A DNA stretch of 64,000 bases from Hyphomonadaceae bacterium. GTDB lineage: Bacteria; Pseudomonadota; Alphaproteobacteria; Caulobacterales; Aquidulcibacteraceae. Each line of letters begins with the position of its first letter. The stretch's first letter is position 1. Below are positions 1 to 7,257 of the stretch, in pieces. The position numbers and the translations under genes were made by a program. The notes under the pieces are model-generated. The model was not told the DNA's origin. It ran no database searches and saw nothing but the letters and a program-made list of their open reading frames with translations. The DNA is taken from positions 1 through 64,000 of the forward strand of contig JAHDXR010000014.1 in assembly GCA_023384105.1 (NCBI GenBank), written 5' to 3'.

Positions 1-24
1 GAATTCGAGTCCCGTGGGAATCCC

Positions 25-48
25 TCCGATTCAATCAGATCGGATTTT
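25..48 (+). terminator. Possible intrinsic terminator of an off-window gene
   Basis: A 6-bp stem TCCGAT/ATCGGA with an 8-nt loop is followed by TTTT. It would end a plus-strand transcript entering from outside the window. The short stem makes this tentative. Nothing else recognisable was found in positions 1-100. Confidence 0.35.
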
Positions 49-101
49 GCTCTAGGCTAAGCCCGGCCTATAGCGTCGCGCCAAAAATCGGACTCGCCGT
101 C

Positions 102-250
102 CCATGGACCGCCAGCGTCCCGCCGGCATGCGCCAACGTATGAAGATGGGCGCCTGGCGCGCGCCGTGCTCCCAACCTTCGTAGGTTCACGCAGGCCGGC
201 GGGACGCCGGCGGTCCATGGGGGGCTGCGTTGGACTTAACGCATGGCGCT
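102..250. repeat. Palindromic intergenic repeat, copy A
   Basis: Two 30-bp inverted arms (102-131 and 191-220, 28 of 30 positions matching) enclose a 59-bp core. A 30-bp flank (221-250) follows and runs exactly to the stop codon of the marR gene. That flank contains a small hairpin, TGCGTT/AACGCA. The same flank, 29 of 30 identical, follows cckA (copy B), but there the core is inverted. BIME- or MITE-like element with no coding capacity. Confidence 0.8.
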
Positions 251-703
251 TTAGTCGCGCGCCGCGTCGAGGACTTGGCGCAGCTTGGTCAGGAACGGCA
301 GCGCGGCGGCGAACTCGTGCGCCGGGACGACCGCCAGCATGCGCTTCATGCCCGGATACACCTGGGCGATCGCGGCTTCGCGCGCACGCACGCCGGCCCT
401 GGTGAGGCGCACGATCTTGCCGCGCGCATCCCCAGGGTCGGCCTCGATCTTCACGTACCCCAGCGCTTCGAGCTGCTGCAGCGTGTACGTCATCGCGCCC
501 TTGGTGACCTGAAAGGCGCGGGCGAGCTTTGTCGGGCTCTCGCCATCGACGCCAAGGCGCGCGAAGCGATTGAGGACGCCGAAGCCGGCGACGGAAAGTT
601 CCTCAGGCAGCACCTGGCGCAGCGCATTGTCGGCGAGCTGACCGATGATGGCGATCTCCGAGAGCGTTTGAAACGCCGCTCGGAGCGCTTGATCCTGCTT
701 CAT
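251..703 (-). CDS. MarR-family transcriptional regulator
   Basis: 150-residue winged-helix regulator of usual MarR length. The recognition helix lies around residues 57-80 (SPTKLARAFQVTKGAMTYTL) and the wing around DPGDARGKIVRLT (about residues 88-100), flanked by dimerisation helices. The start codon overlaps the stop of the upstream nitroreductase gene (ATGA), so the two are almost certainly co-transcribed and translationally coupled. Two palindromic sites in front of the operon (1840-1873) are the likely autoregulatory operators. The ligand is unknown; MarR proteins next to reductases often sense phenolics or electrophiles, which is only inference here. A palindromic repeat begins directly after the stop. 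Confidence 0.88.
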   Translation of the reverse strand: MKQDQALRAAFQTLSEIAIIGQLADNALRQVLPEELSVAGFGVLNRFARLGVDGESPTKLARAFQVTKGAMTYTLQQLEALGYVKIEADPGDARGKIVRLTRAGVRAREAAIAQVYPGMKRMLAVVPAHEFAAALPFLTKLRQVLDAARD

Positions 704-1824
704 GCGCGCACGAAGTCCCCAGCGTCGCGGCGCGCGGAAGCCGGGACCGGCTCGGCATAGCCGACGCGCGCGAGCATCTGCACCGTCCGGTCTTCCGCCT
801 CGAGCACGCGCTTCGCCTCCGCATAGAGATCGGCCATTTCCCCGTACTCCTGCAGCGCCTGGCTCCAGGGATGCATGGCGAGGCCCAGCGCCGTAGCCGC
901 AAGATTGAGGCGCGCATAGGCCACGCCGGCGCCGAGACGCGTAGCCGGCGCGTCGTTCGCGCTGGAGAGCCAGACGAAGGCGGGCGCGCTTTCGGCTTTC
1001 CTGCGCCAGTCCTTGGCGGCGGATTGGTTGGCGAACGAGTGCGGGTCGAGGAAGTCCTCTTCATCCAGCATGCCGAGACTCTTTATGACGCCAATGGCCG
1101 GGCCTTCCAGCGCGAGGCCGTCGCGGCGCTCGGCGACCTGGCCGCGGCCGAAGCGGAGCCAGCGATAGGTTTCTTCCTGCGCGCCGCGCGTCCTGAGTTC
1201 GCGGTCGAACGCCCGCCAGACGAGATCGCGCAGCGCCGCGACGCGCTCCAGCGCCGAGGTCCATTGCACGGCGCCGGGAAAGCCGCCCGTCACGCTTGTG
1301 GCGCGCAGCAGCAGCGCGTCGTCGGGGATGCGCTCGTCATAAACGTTGCGGTTGGTGCGGCGCGCCGCGATGTGGGGAAAGAGCGGATCGGGCGCGGAAT
1401 TGGCTTGCGGCAGGAGAGCGACATGCGCGACCGGACGCGCGTCGAGCCGCGGCGCAGGCTCGCCTTCGGGGAAGATCGCGATCTCGGCGGCGTAACCGAG
1501 GCTCGATGCGGCGAGCCGGTAGAGTTCCAGAAATGCGCCGCAGCCGATGGTGATCTGGCGGTCGATGGGATCGGTGAACGGGAGACGCCGGCCGAGGTCG
1601 CAGAAAAGCGTCATGCCGCTGGCGCCGTCGAACGCGACTTCCCAGGACTGGGTGTTGTGCGGACTCGGCGCGAGGATGGCGTGCGCGAGCGCGAAGCGGC
1701 GCGGATCGGCCTCGCCGGCGCCGGGCGCGCGCCAGCCGGCGGCCGGATCGGGGCCCCGCGCGCCGCAGGAGGCGAGGAAAGGCGACGCAGCCAGAAGGGC
1801 GAGCGCGTGGCGGCGCGTGGACAT
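700..1824 (-). CDS. Acg-type nitroreductase-family lipoprotein
   Basis: About 374 residues. The N-terminus has a twin-arginine-like start (STRRHALALL) and a lipobox-like FLASC, so the protein is probably exported and lipid-anchored. The segment APSPHNTQSW around residue 55 matches the FMN-binding start of Acg/nitroreductase-like proteins (APSxHNTQPW), and IDRQITIGCGAFLE follows as in that family. The ATG at 1824 is preferred over the GTG at 1836 because GAGGCG then sits at ribosome-binding distance. First gene of an operon with marR; the palindromes at 1840-1873 lie immediately upstream. An FMN-dependent redox role is inferred; the substrate is unknown. Confidence 0.78.
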   Translation of the reverse strand: MSTRRHALALLAASPFLASCGARGPDPAAGWRAPGAGEADPRRFALAHAILAPSPHNTQSWEVAFDGASGMTLFCDLGRRLPFTDPIDRQITIGCGAFLELYRLAASSLGYAAEIAIFPEGEPAPRLDARPVAHVALLPQANSAPDPLFPHIAARRTNRNVYDERIPDDALLLRATSVTGGFPGAVQWTSALERVAALRDLVWRAFDRELRTRGAQEETYRWLRFGRGQVAERRDGLALEGPAIGVIKSLGMLDEEDFLDPHSFANQSAAKDWRRKAESAPAFVWLSSANDAPATRLGAGVAYARLNLAATALGLAMHPWSQALQEYGEMADLYAEAKRVLEAEDRTVQMLARVGYAEPVPASARRDAGDFVRA

Positions 1825-1839
1825 GGGACGCCTCACTAA

Positions 1840-1873
1840 TTCGAATTTGAACTATCTTTGTTCAAATTTGAAC
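1840..1873. promoter_or_regulatory. Tandem palindromic operator for the nitroreductase-marR operon
   Basis: A perfect 14-bp palindrome GTTCAAATTTGAAC (1860-1873) and a near-identical imperfect one, TTCGAATTTGAA (1840-1851), have centres about 21 bp apart, or two helical turns. They lie just upstream of the nitroreductase start and downstream of the esterase stop. Size and symmetry fit a MarR dimer bound to one DNA face, so autoregulation by the downstream MarR is inferred. Confidence 0.72.
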
Positions 1874-1907
1874 GAGCGTCAAGCCGGTTGCCCGCGCCGG
1901 CGCGAAA

Positions 1908-3536
1908 TCATCGGCACCCCGGCGCCGCCGGCGGCAGGGGCGGTGCGATAACGCCGACGTTCCAGTGCCACGCGACGCCGCCTTGCGCGCGCCGCCGGCA
2001 CACCACCGGCTCGTGAATCTCGTAGCCGTTCGGCGGCCCAGCGCGCATGCGCGGCGCATCCTCGAACGCCATGTACGCACGGTCCGGCCCGTATGTGCGC
2101 CAGCCCTCCTCCCCTTGCGCGCGCGGCGCGCCGTCGCGCGCGAACGTCGCCCAATAGCTCAGCATGGCGTCGGACAGGCGCTGCTCCTGCGCGGTTTGCG
2201 GCACGGCCGGCCAGATCGGCGGGGTCGACGCCGTCGTGCCGAATACGAACGGGATTTCTGCGGCGTGAAACGCATGAAATCCGGCCTCGTCAGCGGCCGG
2301 GTAGCCATGATCGAAATAGTACAGGAAAGACGGCGCGCCGATGGCGGTTTGCTTCGCCACGAGCCGCTCGGCCGTCCAGCCATACATGGCGTCGCGCGTC
2401 GTCGCCAGCATGCTCTCCGAGATGGTCTCGGCCGGGTAGCGTTCGAGGAACGCGTCGGCGAGATCTCCGTAACGGGCGCGAATTTCGCCGGCATAGGCCG
2501 CGGCGTCCGCCGGCGGCGGCGGCAGCAGGAAACGGAGCGAGCGAATCTCGCCTTCGTTGAACCCCGCCAGGATCGGCACAGGCGCCTGCTCGCCGCGATC
2601 GAAGACATCGACCAGCTGGCGCCGCAGCGTGCGCCCGTCGACGTTGCCGAGCGGAAAATAGCGCGCGCGCCCCGCCCCTTCGATAAGAGCTTCCGCGCTC
2701 ATCGCGCGCAAGCCGGCGGCATCGGCGGCGCCGAGTTGGGCCGCGAGCGATGCGCCGATGGTTTCCGCGTCGGGCCAATCCGCGTAAGCGCCGTTCCGCA
2801 GCTCCGGCATGGTGATCATGTAGGCGCTCTGCGCGATCGCGCGATGGAACAACCCGCGCGCATCGGGCGCCGCCATCAGATACATGACGCTGAGCGCGCC
2901 GGCGGATTCGCCGGCGATCGTCACATTGCCGGCGTCGCCGCCGAACGCGCCGATGTTGCGCCGGACCCAGCGCAAGGCCTCGATCTGATCCATGAGGCCG
3001 TAATTGCCGGATATGTTGCGGCGCGATTCAGCGCTGAGTCCGGGGTGCGCCAGCCAGCCCAGCGCGCCGAGGCGATAATTGATCGAAACCACCATGACGC
3101 CGCGCGCGGCGAATCCCGCGCCGTCATAGATCGCTTCGCTGCCCGCGCCGCCGATCAGCGATCCGCCGTGAATCCAGACCAGCACCGGCACCTTGCGCGC
3201 ATTCGCCGGCGCCCAGATGTTGAGGAAGAGGCAATCCTCGCTCGTCGCCGCGTGCGCGCCGGCGCCGGCGGGCGGCGGCGGCTGCACGCAGGCGGCGCCG
3301 AACTGGGTCGCATCGCGCACGCCGCGCCAGCGCGGCGGCCGCAGCGGAGGCCGCCAGCGCAATTCGCCCACGGGCGGCCGCGCATAGGGAATGCCGCGGA
3401 AAATGTGGACGTCGCCCGAAGCGACGCCGCGCACGCGGCCCGCCGGCGCATTGACGACGGGCGCTTGCTGAGCGAACGCGGGCGCAGCCGAACAGATCGC
3501 CGCCACCGCCGCCAGCGCTTGAATGAAACGTCTCAC
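1908..3536 (-). CDS. Secreted type-B carboxylesterase (para-nitrobenzyl esterase family)
   Basis: About 542 residues with a Sec signal peptide ending APAFA-QQ. Family hallmarks are FRGIPYARPP, EDCLFLNIW, the oxyanion HGG, and the nucleophile elbow GESAG with the serine near residue 211. The active-site His is probably in the HAAEIPFVFG stretch. The GTG at 3536 is chosen because GGAGG lies 6 nt upstream, whereas the longer frame from 3575 lacks a site and would bury the signal peptide. It follows the symporter gene by 77 bp on the same strand and may be the last gene of the TetR-controlled series. It hydrolyses carboxylic esters in the periplasm; the real substrate is unknown. Confidence 0.88.
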   Translation of the reverse strand: MRRFIQALAAVAAICSAAPAFAQQAPVVNAPAGRVRGVASGDVHIFRGIPYARPPVGELRWRPPLRPPRWRGVRDATQFGAACVQPPPPAGAGAHAATSEDCLFLNIWAPANARKVPVLVWIHGGSLIGGAGSEAIYDGAGFAARGVMVVSINYRLGALGWLAHPGLSAESRRNISGNYGLMDQIEALRWVRRNIGAFGGDAGNVTIAGESAGALSVMYLMAAPDARGLFHRAIAQSAYMITMPELRNGAYADWPDAETIGASLAAQLGAADAAGLRAMSAEALIEGAGRARYFPLGNVDGRTLRRQLVDVFDRGEQAPVPILAGFNEGEIRSLRFLLPPPPADAAAYAGEIRARYGDLADAFLERYPAETISESMLATTRDAMYGWTAERLVAKQTAIGAPSFLYYFDHGYPAADEAGFHAFHAAEIPFVFGTTASTPPIWPAVPQTAQEQRLSDAMLSYWATFARDGAPRAQGEEGWRTYGPDRAYMAFEDAPRMRAGPPNGYEIHEPVVCRRRAQGGVAWHWNVGVIAPPLPPAAPGCR

Positions 3537-3613
3537 GCCACGCCTCCACACCGCCCTTCGCGCTTTCGTCCGCACATCCGATCGATCGCGGATCGTCGGC
3601 GCCTCACAAGCCG

Positions 3614-5113
3614 CTAAGCCCGGCTCTCCGCTTTCTTTGCATTGCGCTGCTCAAGCTCCGCAATGATCCGCGCATGCTTCTTTCGCGTCAGATGGTATCC
3701 GAACAGGAACAGCGGCGCGATCAGCGCGAAGACGGCTGGAAGCGGCCCCGAGATCAGCGCCAGCTTTTCCAGCACGTCGTTCGGGATCGCAAGCCCCGGC
3801 CCCCTGGAGGCGAGGTCCGTCGGGAAACGGATCGCGTCGAGCGCCAGCCCGGCAATCAGGCCCCCCAGGCCGGACGCCGCCTTGTAGGCGAGCGTCAGGC
3901 CGGAAAAGAACAGGCCCTCGCGCCGCACGCCGAACAGCCACTCATGCTCGTCCGCGGTATCGGCAAGCATCGATTGGAAGCCGATTCCGCCAACCATGAT
4001 CGCGGTGCCGACCAGAAGCCCGTTGATGAACAGGATTGCGGCGGCGCCGGCGGGGGTCAGCGAGATCGGACCGTAGAGCTGCAGCAGCGGAGGCCACATC
4101 AGAAAGAGCGCAATGGCCAGAAAGGCGCCGATCGAAAGCGTTCGCTTCTCGATGTGGCGCAAGGCGAACGCGCTGATCGGGGCGCCAAGCAGAGGCCCGA
4201 GCGTCGTGCTCAGCAGAATGAGCTGGATCGCGGTGGAATCGAGCTTCCAGAAATAGCGGCTGGCGTGCAGCGCCAGCGAAACGTGCGCGGAATAGGCCAG
4301 GAAGTAGGTCAGCACCGTTCCGAACAGGACGAGAAACGAGCGGTTGCGCGAAAGCTCGACCATCTCGCGGACGAAACCGGTGAGAAAATGCCCCTCGCCC
4401 TGTTCCGGGCCATGCAGCCGCGGGCGCGCGCGCCGCACAGCCCCGATGGCGATGAGCCCCGTCAGCACCATCGCCGCCGCGCAGGTCCAGGCAAAGGGCA
4501 CATAATTATCGCGCCCCAAGAGTCCTTCGGGGCCGGACATAAACACGCCGAGCCCGATCACCACGCCGAAAAGGATGCCTGCATTCTGAAAGGACAGACG
4601 GAACGACACGATGCTCGCACGTTCGCGATAATCATCGGTCACTTCCGCGCCGACCGCCGTGAGCGGCAGCACGAAACACGAGAGCGAAAGCCGCAAGACG
4701 ACGAGACAGGCGGTGACGTAGAGAAACTGCGAGACGCCCGTCAGCGAGGCGGGGATCGAGAACAGCAGGCCGAAAGCGCAGGCAAACGGCACGAGGCTCG
4801 CCGCCATGAAAGGAAGCCGGCGACCGTGGCGCGAACGCAGCCGATCGCTCGCCAAGCCGATCGCCGGGTCCGCGACGGCGTCGATCAGCAACGCGATCAG
4901 CTTCGCGGTCCCCGCCGCCGTCCCCGACATGCCGCAGACAGCCGTCAGATAGAACAGCAGGAAGAAGCCAAATCCCGCAGCCACGATGCCGTCGGCCATG
5001 GCGCCGGCGCCGTACGCCGCCTTGAAGCGCCGCGTCAACGGCGCGCTGCGGGCCGCCCTGGCGGCCTCTTCATCGAACGCGCTGCTGTGTTGAACGGCCA
5101 CGGCCTCCCCCAT
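3614..5113 (-). CDS. GPH-family (MelB-like) MFS symporter
   Basis: 499 residues with about twelve hydrophobic segments. The signature DAVADPAIGLASDRLRSRHG near residue 80 is the conserved loop of glycoside-pentoside-hexuronide:cation symporters. The members of this family found in alphaproteobacterial catabolic clusters often carry non-sugar substrates. It lies 11 bp downstream of the alpha/beta hydrolase on the same strand. It is likely the inner-membrane importer for the product of the TonB receptor and hydrolase system; substrate and coupling ion cannot be read from the sequence. Confidence 0.87.
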   Translation of the reverse strand: MGEAVAVQHSSAFDEEAARAARSAPLTRRFKAAYGAGAMADGIVAAGFGFFLLFYLTAVCGMSGTAAGTAKLIALLIDAVADPAIGLASDRLRSRHGRRLPFMAASLVPFACAFGLLFSIPASLTGVSQFLYVTACLVVLRLSLSCFVLPLTAVGAEVTDDYRERASIVSFRLSFQNAGILFGVVIGLGVFMSGPEGLLGRDNYVPFAWTCAAAMVLTGLIAIGAVRRARPRLHGPEQGEGHFLTGFVREMVELSRNRSFLVLFGTVLTYFLAYSAHVSLALHASRYFWKLDSTAIQLILLSTTLGPLLGAPISAFALRHIEKRTLSIGAFLAIALFLMWPPLLQLYGPISLTPAGAAAILFINGLLVGTAIMVGGIGFQSMLADTADEHEWLFGVRREGLFFSGLTLAYKAASGLGGLIAGLALDAIRFPTDLASRGPGLAIPNDVLEKLALISGPLPAVFALIAPLFLFGYHLTRKKHARIIAELEQRNAKKAESRA

Positions 5114-5124
5114 TTTTCTTGGAC

Positions 5125-5940
5125 TTATTTTCTGCGTGAGAGCCCGCCATCAGGTCCGGCGGCTCTTCCGAGTTCGGCCTTCTCGATGAAGCCGCTCACC
5201 TGCCGGGCCGCCTCGGCGCCGTGCCGTTCGAGCATGGACACGTGATCGCCGGGCAGCGCGATCAGCGGGACGCCATTTTCCGCCGCGAACCGAACGCTCG
5301 GGGCGTAATAGAGATCGGCTTGCCCCAGCCAGAGCACGACAGGGGCCGCCGAGCGCGCCACGGCTTCGGCCAGACCGGAGAGATCGTTCATCGCGTTAAT
5401 CGCGGCGGCGAGTCCCGGCGCGTTCTCCGGCCGGACGAAGTCCAGCAGCTCGGGGCGATCGCGGCGCACCATCGCGCTCAGAATGTCGTAGCTGATCTCC
5501 GGCAGCCCCCAGGCGGCGGCTGGCGTATACATGCCGTTCACGACGTCCCAGCCGCCGATCGCGAGCGAAGCCGCGCGCTCGGGATGGAACGCCGCCAGCG
5601 CAGACGCCATCCAGCCGCCCATGGAATAGCCGACGACATGCGCGCGCTCGATCCCGAGCGCGTCGAGCACGGCGGCTAGATGAGACGCGCGTCGGCGGGC
5701 GCTGTAGCGCGCGGGGTCGGCGGGCGCGTCGCTGCCGCCGTGCGCCAGCGAGTCCGGCGCGACGACGCGGTGACGCCCGGCGAGGAACGCGCCGAAGTCG
5801 GTTTGAAGAATATTCGTCCCACTGCCGAACGCGCCGTGGATGAGCAGGACCGGCTCGCCGCCGCCCTGCTCGACATAGTGAATGCGATCACCGGCCGCAT
5901 CGACATAGCCATCGGCGAAGGCGTGCGGCTGTCCATTCAC
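5125..5940 (-). CDS. Alpha/beta-fold hydrolase
   Basis: 271 residues. Visible elements are the oxyanion strand LLIHGAFGSG near residue 35, the nucleophile elbow GYSMGG near residue 105, and a late histidine in GDHVSMLERH. There is no signal peptide, so it is cytoplasmic. The start overlaps the end of the upstream serine hydrolase gene by 4 bp (ATGA). It probably cleaves an ester or lactone intermediate after uptake; esterase, lipase and C-C hydrolase are all possible. Confidence 0.86.
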   Translation of the reverse strand: MNGQPHAFADGYVDAAGDRIHYVEQGGGEPVLLIHGAFGSGTNILQTDFGAFLAGRHRVVAPDSLAHGGSDAPADPARYSARRRASHLAAVLDALGIERAHVVGYSMGGWMASALAAFHPERAASLAIGGWDVVNGMYTPAAAWGLPEISYDILSAMVRRDRPELLDFVRPENAPGLAAAINAMNDLSGLAEAVARSAAPVVLWLGQADLYYAPSVRFAAENGVPLIALPGDHVSMLERHGAEAARQVSGFIEKAELGRAAGPDGGLSRRK

Positions 5941-7223
5941 GTTGCATGCGCCTGGTCTGGGAGCGCGGGCGCGCTCTGGAGCGCAGCATAGACGCCGCGC
6001 TGGTACACCGGCAAAGCGCGACGGCCGGCCGCGCCGCGCCCTGTGGCGATTGTCGATCCCGAGTGCGCGGAGACCGGCACCTGATGCTGGATCAGATAGA
6101 TCATGATCAGGTCATGAACGGGATCGGCCTGCCACCAGGTGCCGAATATGCCGGGCCAGGTTATCGAGCCCGGCGCGCCGTAAGCATAGGGATTGCCGAC
6201 CAGGTCCTCGGCGATCGAGAGTCCCAGCCCGAAACCGGACTTCCGCCAGAGATCCATCCCCGCGAAGGGGACCTCCCGCTGCGCATCTGTCAGCCGGTTC
6301 GTCTGCATGAGCCGAACGGTCTCGGGCCGCAACAAGCGGACCCCGTCCAGCGCGCCGCCGCAGAGCAGCATGCGCGCAAAGCGGTGATAGTCCTTCGCCG
6401 ACGAAATCAGCCCGCCGCCCCCCGGCGTATAGGCCGGCGGCTCGTCGTACATCTCCAGTTCGACCTTCGCGAGCCCGCCTGTCTCTTCATCGTATCCGTA
6501 AAGGCTTGCGAGACGGCTTCGCTTTTCGTGCGGAAGCCAGAAATCGGTATCCGCCATGCCGAGCGGCGCGAAGATCCGCTCCTGCAGGACCTGGCGAAAC
6601 GGTTTTCCTTCGACGCGCCCGATCAGGAAGCCGAGCACGTCCGTCGAGTGACCGTAGTGGAACCGCTCGCCGGGCTGATACGCAAGCGGCAAGGCCCCCA
6701 GCGCGGCCAACCACTCGTCGGGGGTCAAGCGGTTCATCGAGGGATCGCCGAGCGTTCTCTCATAGGCCAGCTTGAGCGGGCCTTCCGAGAAGGGCGCGTA
6801 AGCAATGCCCGAGCGGTGCGTGAGCAGATCCTCGATGGTGATCGCGCGCCGTGCGGGCGCGGTGTGGTCGAGCGGCCCCGCCGCATCGCGCAACACGCGT
6901 GGATTGGCGAGTTCCGGAACCCAGCGCGAGATCGGGTCCGCCAGCGCGATCCTGCCCTCCTCCATCAGCATCAACGCCGCTGCCGACGTGATCGGCTTCG
7001 TCATCGAGGCGATGCGGAACAGCGTGTCGGACCGCATTGGAGTTTTCGTCTCGATATCGCTCCAGCCGATCGCCTCGGCCTGAACGATCTCGCCGCCTTG
7101 CGAGGTGAGCGTCACGACGCCCGCAAGCTCGCCGCTATCGACGAACGCCTGGAGCGCCGGCCGAACCATGGCAAGCTTCGCGGGATCGAAGCCGCGAGCG
7201 CGGCAGAAGACATCGCTAGTCAT
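5937..7223 (-). CDS. Beta-lactamase-fold serine hydrolase (class C/EstB-like esterase)
   Basis: 428 residues. SxxK is visible in RIASMTKPITSA near residue 73, and a second catalytic tyrosine is probable in RFHYGHSTD near residue 190. The family includes class C beta-lactamases, DD-peptidases and EstB esterases. Lack of a clear signal peptide and the setting between a TonB receptor and an alpha/beta hydrolase favour an esterase. The gap to the receptor gene is 34 bp, consistent with one transcript. Beta-lactam resistance cannot be inferred. Confidence 0.85.
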   Translation of the reverse strand: MTSDVFCRARGFDPAKLAMVRPALQAFVDSGELAGVVTLTSQGGEIVQAEAIGWSDIETKTPMRSDTLFRIASMTKPITSAAALMLMEEGRIALADPISRWVPELANPRVLRDAAGPLDHTAPARRAITIEDLLTHRSGIAYAPFSEGPLKLAYERTLGDPSMNRLTPDEWLAALGALPLAYQPGERFHYGHSTDVLGFLIGRVEGKPFRQVLQERIFAPLGMADTDFWLPHEKRSRLASLYGYDEETGGLAKVELEMYDEPPAYTPGGGGLISSAKDYHRFARMLLCGGALDGVRLLRPETVRLMQTNRLTDAQREVPFAGMDLWRKSGFGLGLSIAEDLVGNPYAYGAPGSITWPGIFGTWWQADPVHDLIMIYLIQHQVPVSAHSGSTIATGRGAAGRRALPVYQRGVYAALQSAPALPDQAHAT

Positions 7224-7257
7224 GAATAGGGCGCTTCTGCCGCCTGCTTCGGTACGA

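Noticed and set aside
1..24. End of a tRNA or tmRNA (TTCGAGTCCC)
   Set aside because: A T-loop-like word is present but no matching T-stem or acceptor stem can be drawn within the window.
1965..3617. 550-codon plus-strand frame opposite the carboxylesterase
   Set aside because: It mirrors a real gene with signal peptide and GESAG site. Its translation is Arg/Ala/Gly-rich with no domain; long antisense frames are expected at this GC content. The same applies to the frames at 25594-27558 and 36120-38174.
5937..7223. Antibiotic-resistance beta-lactamase
   Set aside because: SxxK alone is shared with esterases and peptidases; there is no clear signal peptide, and the context is catabolic.
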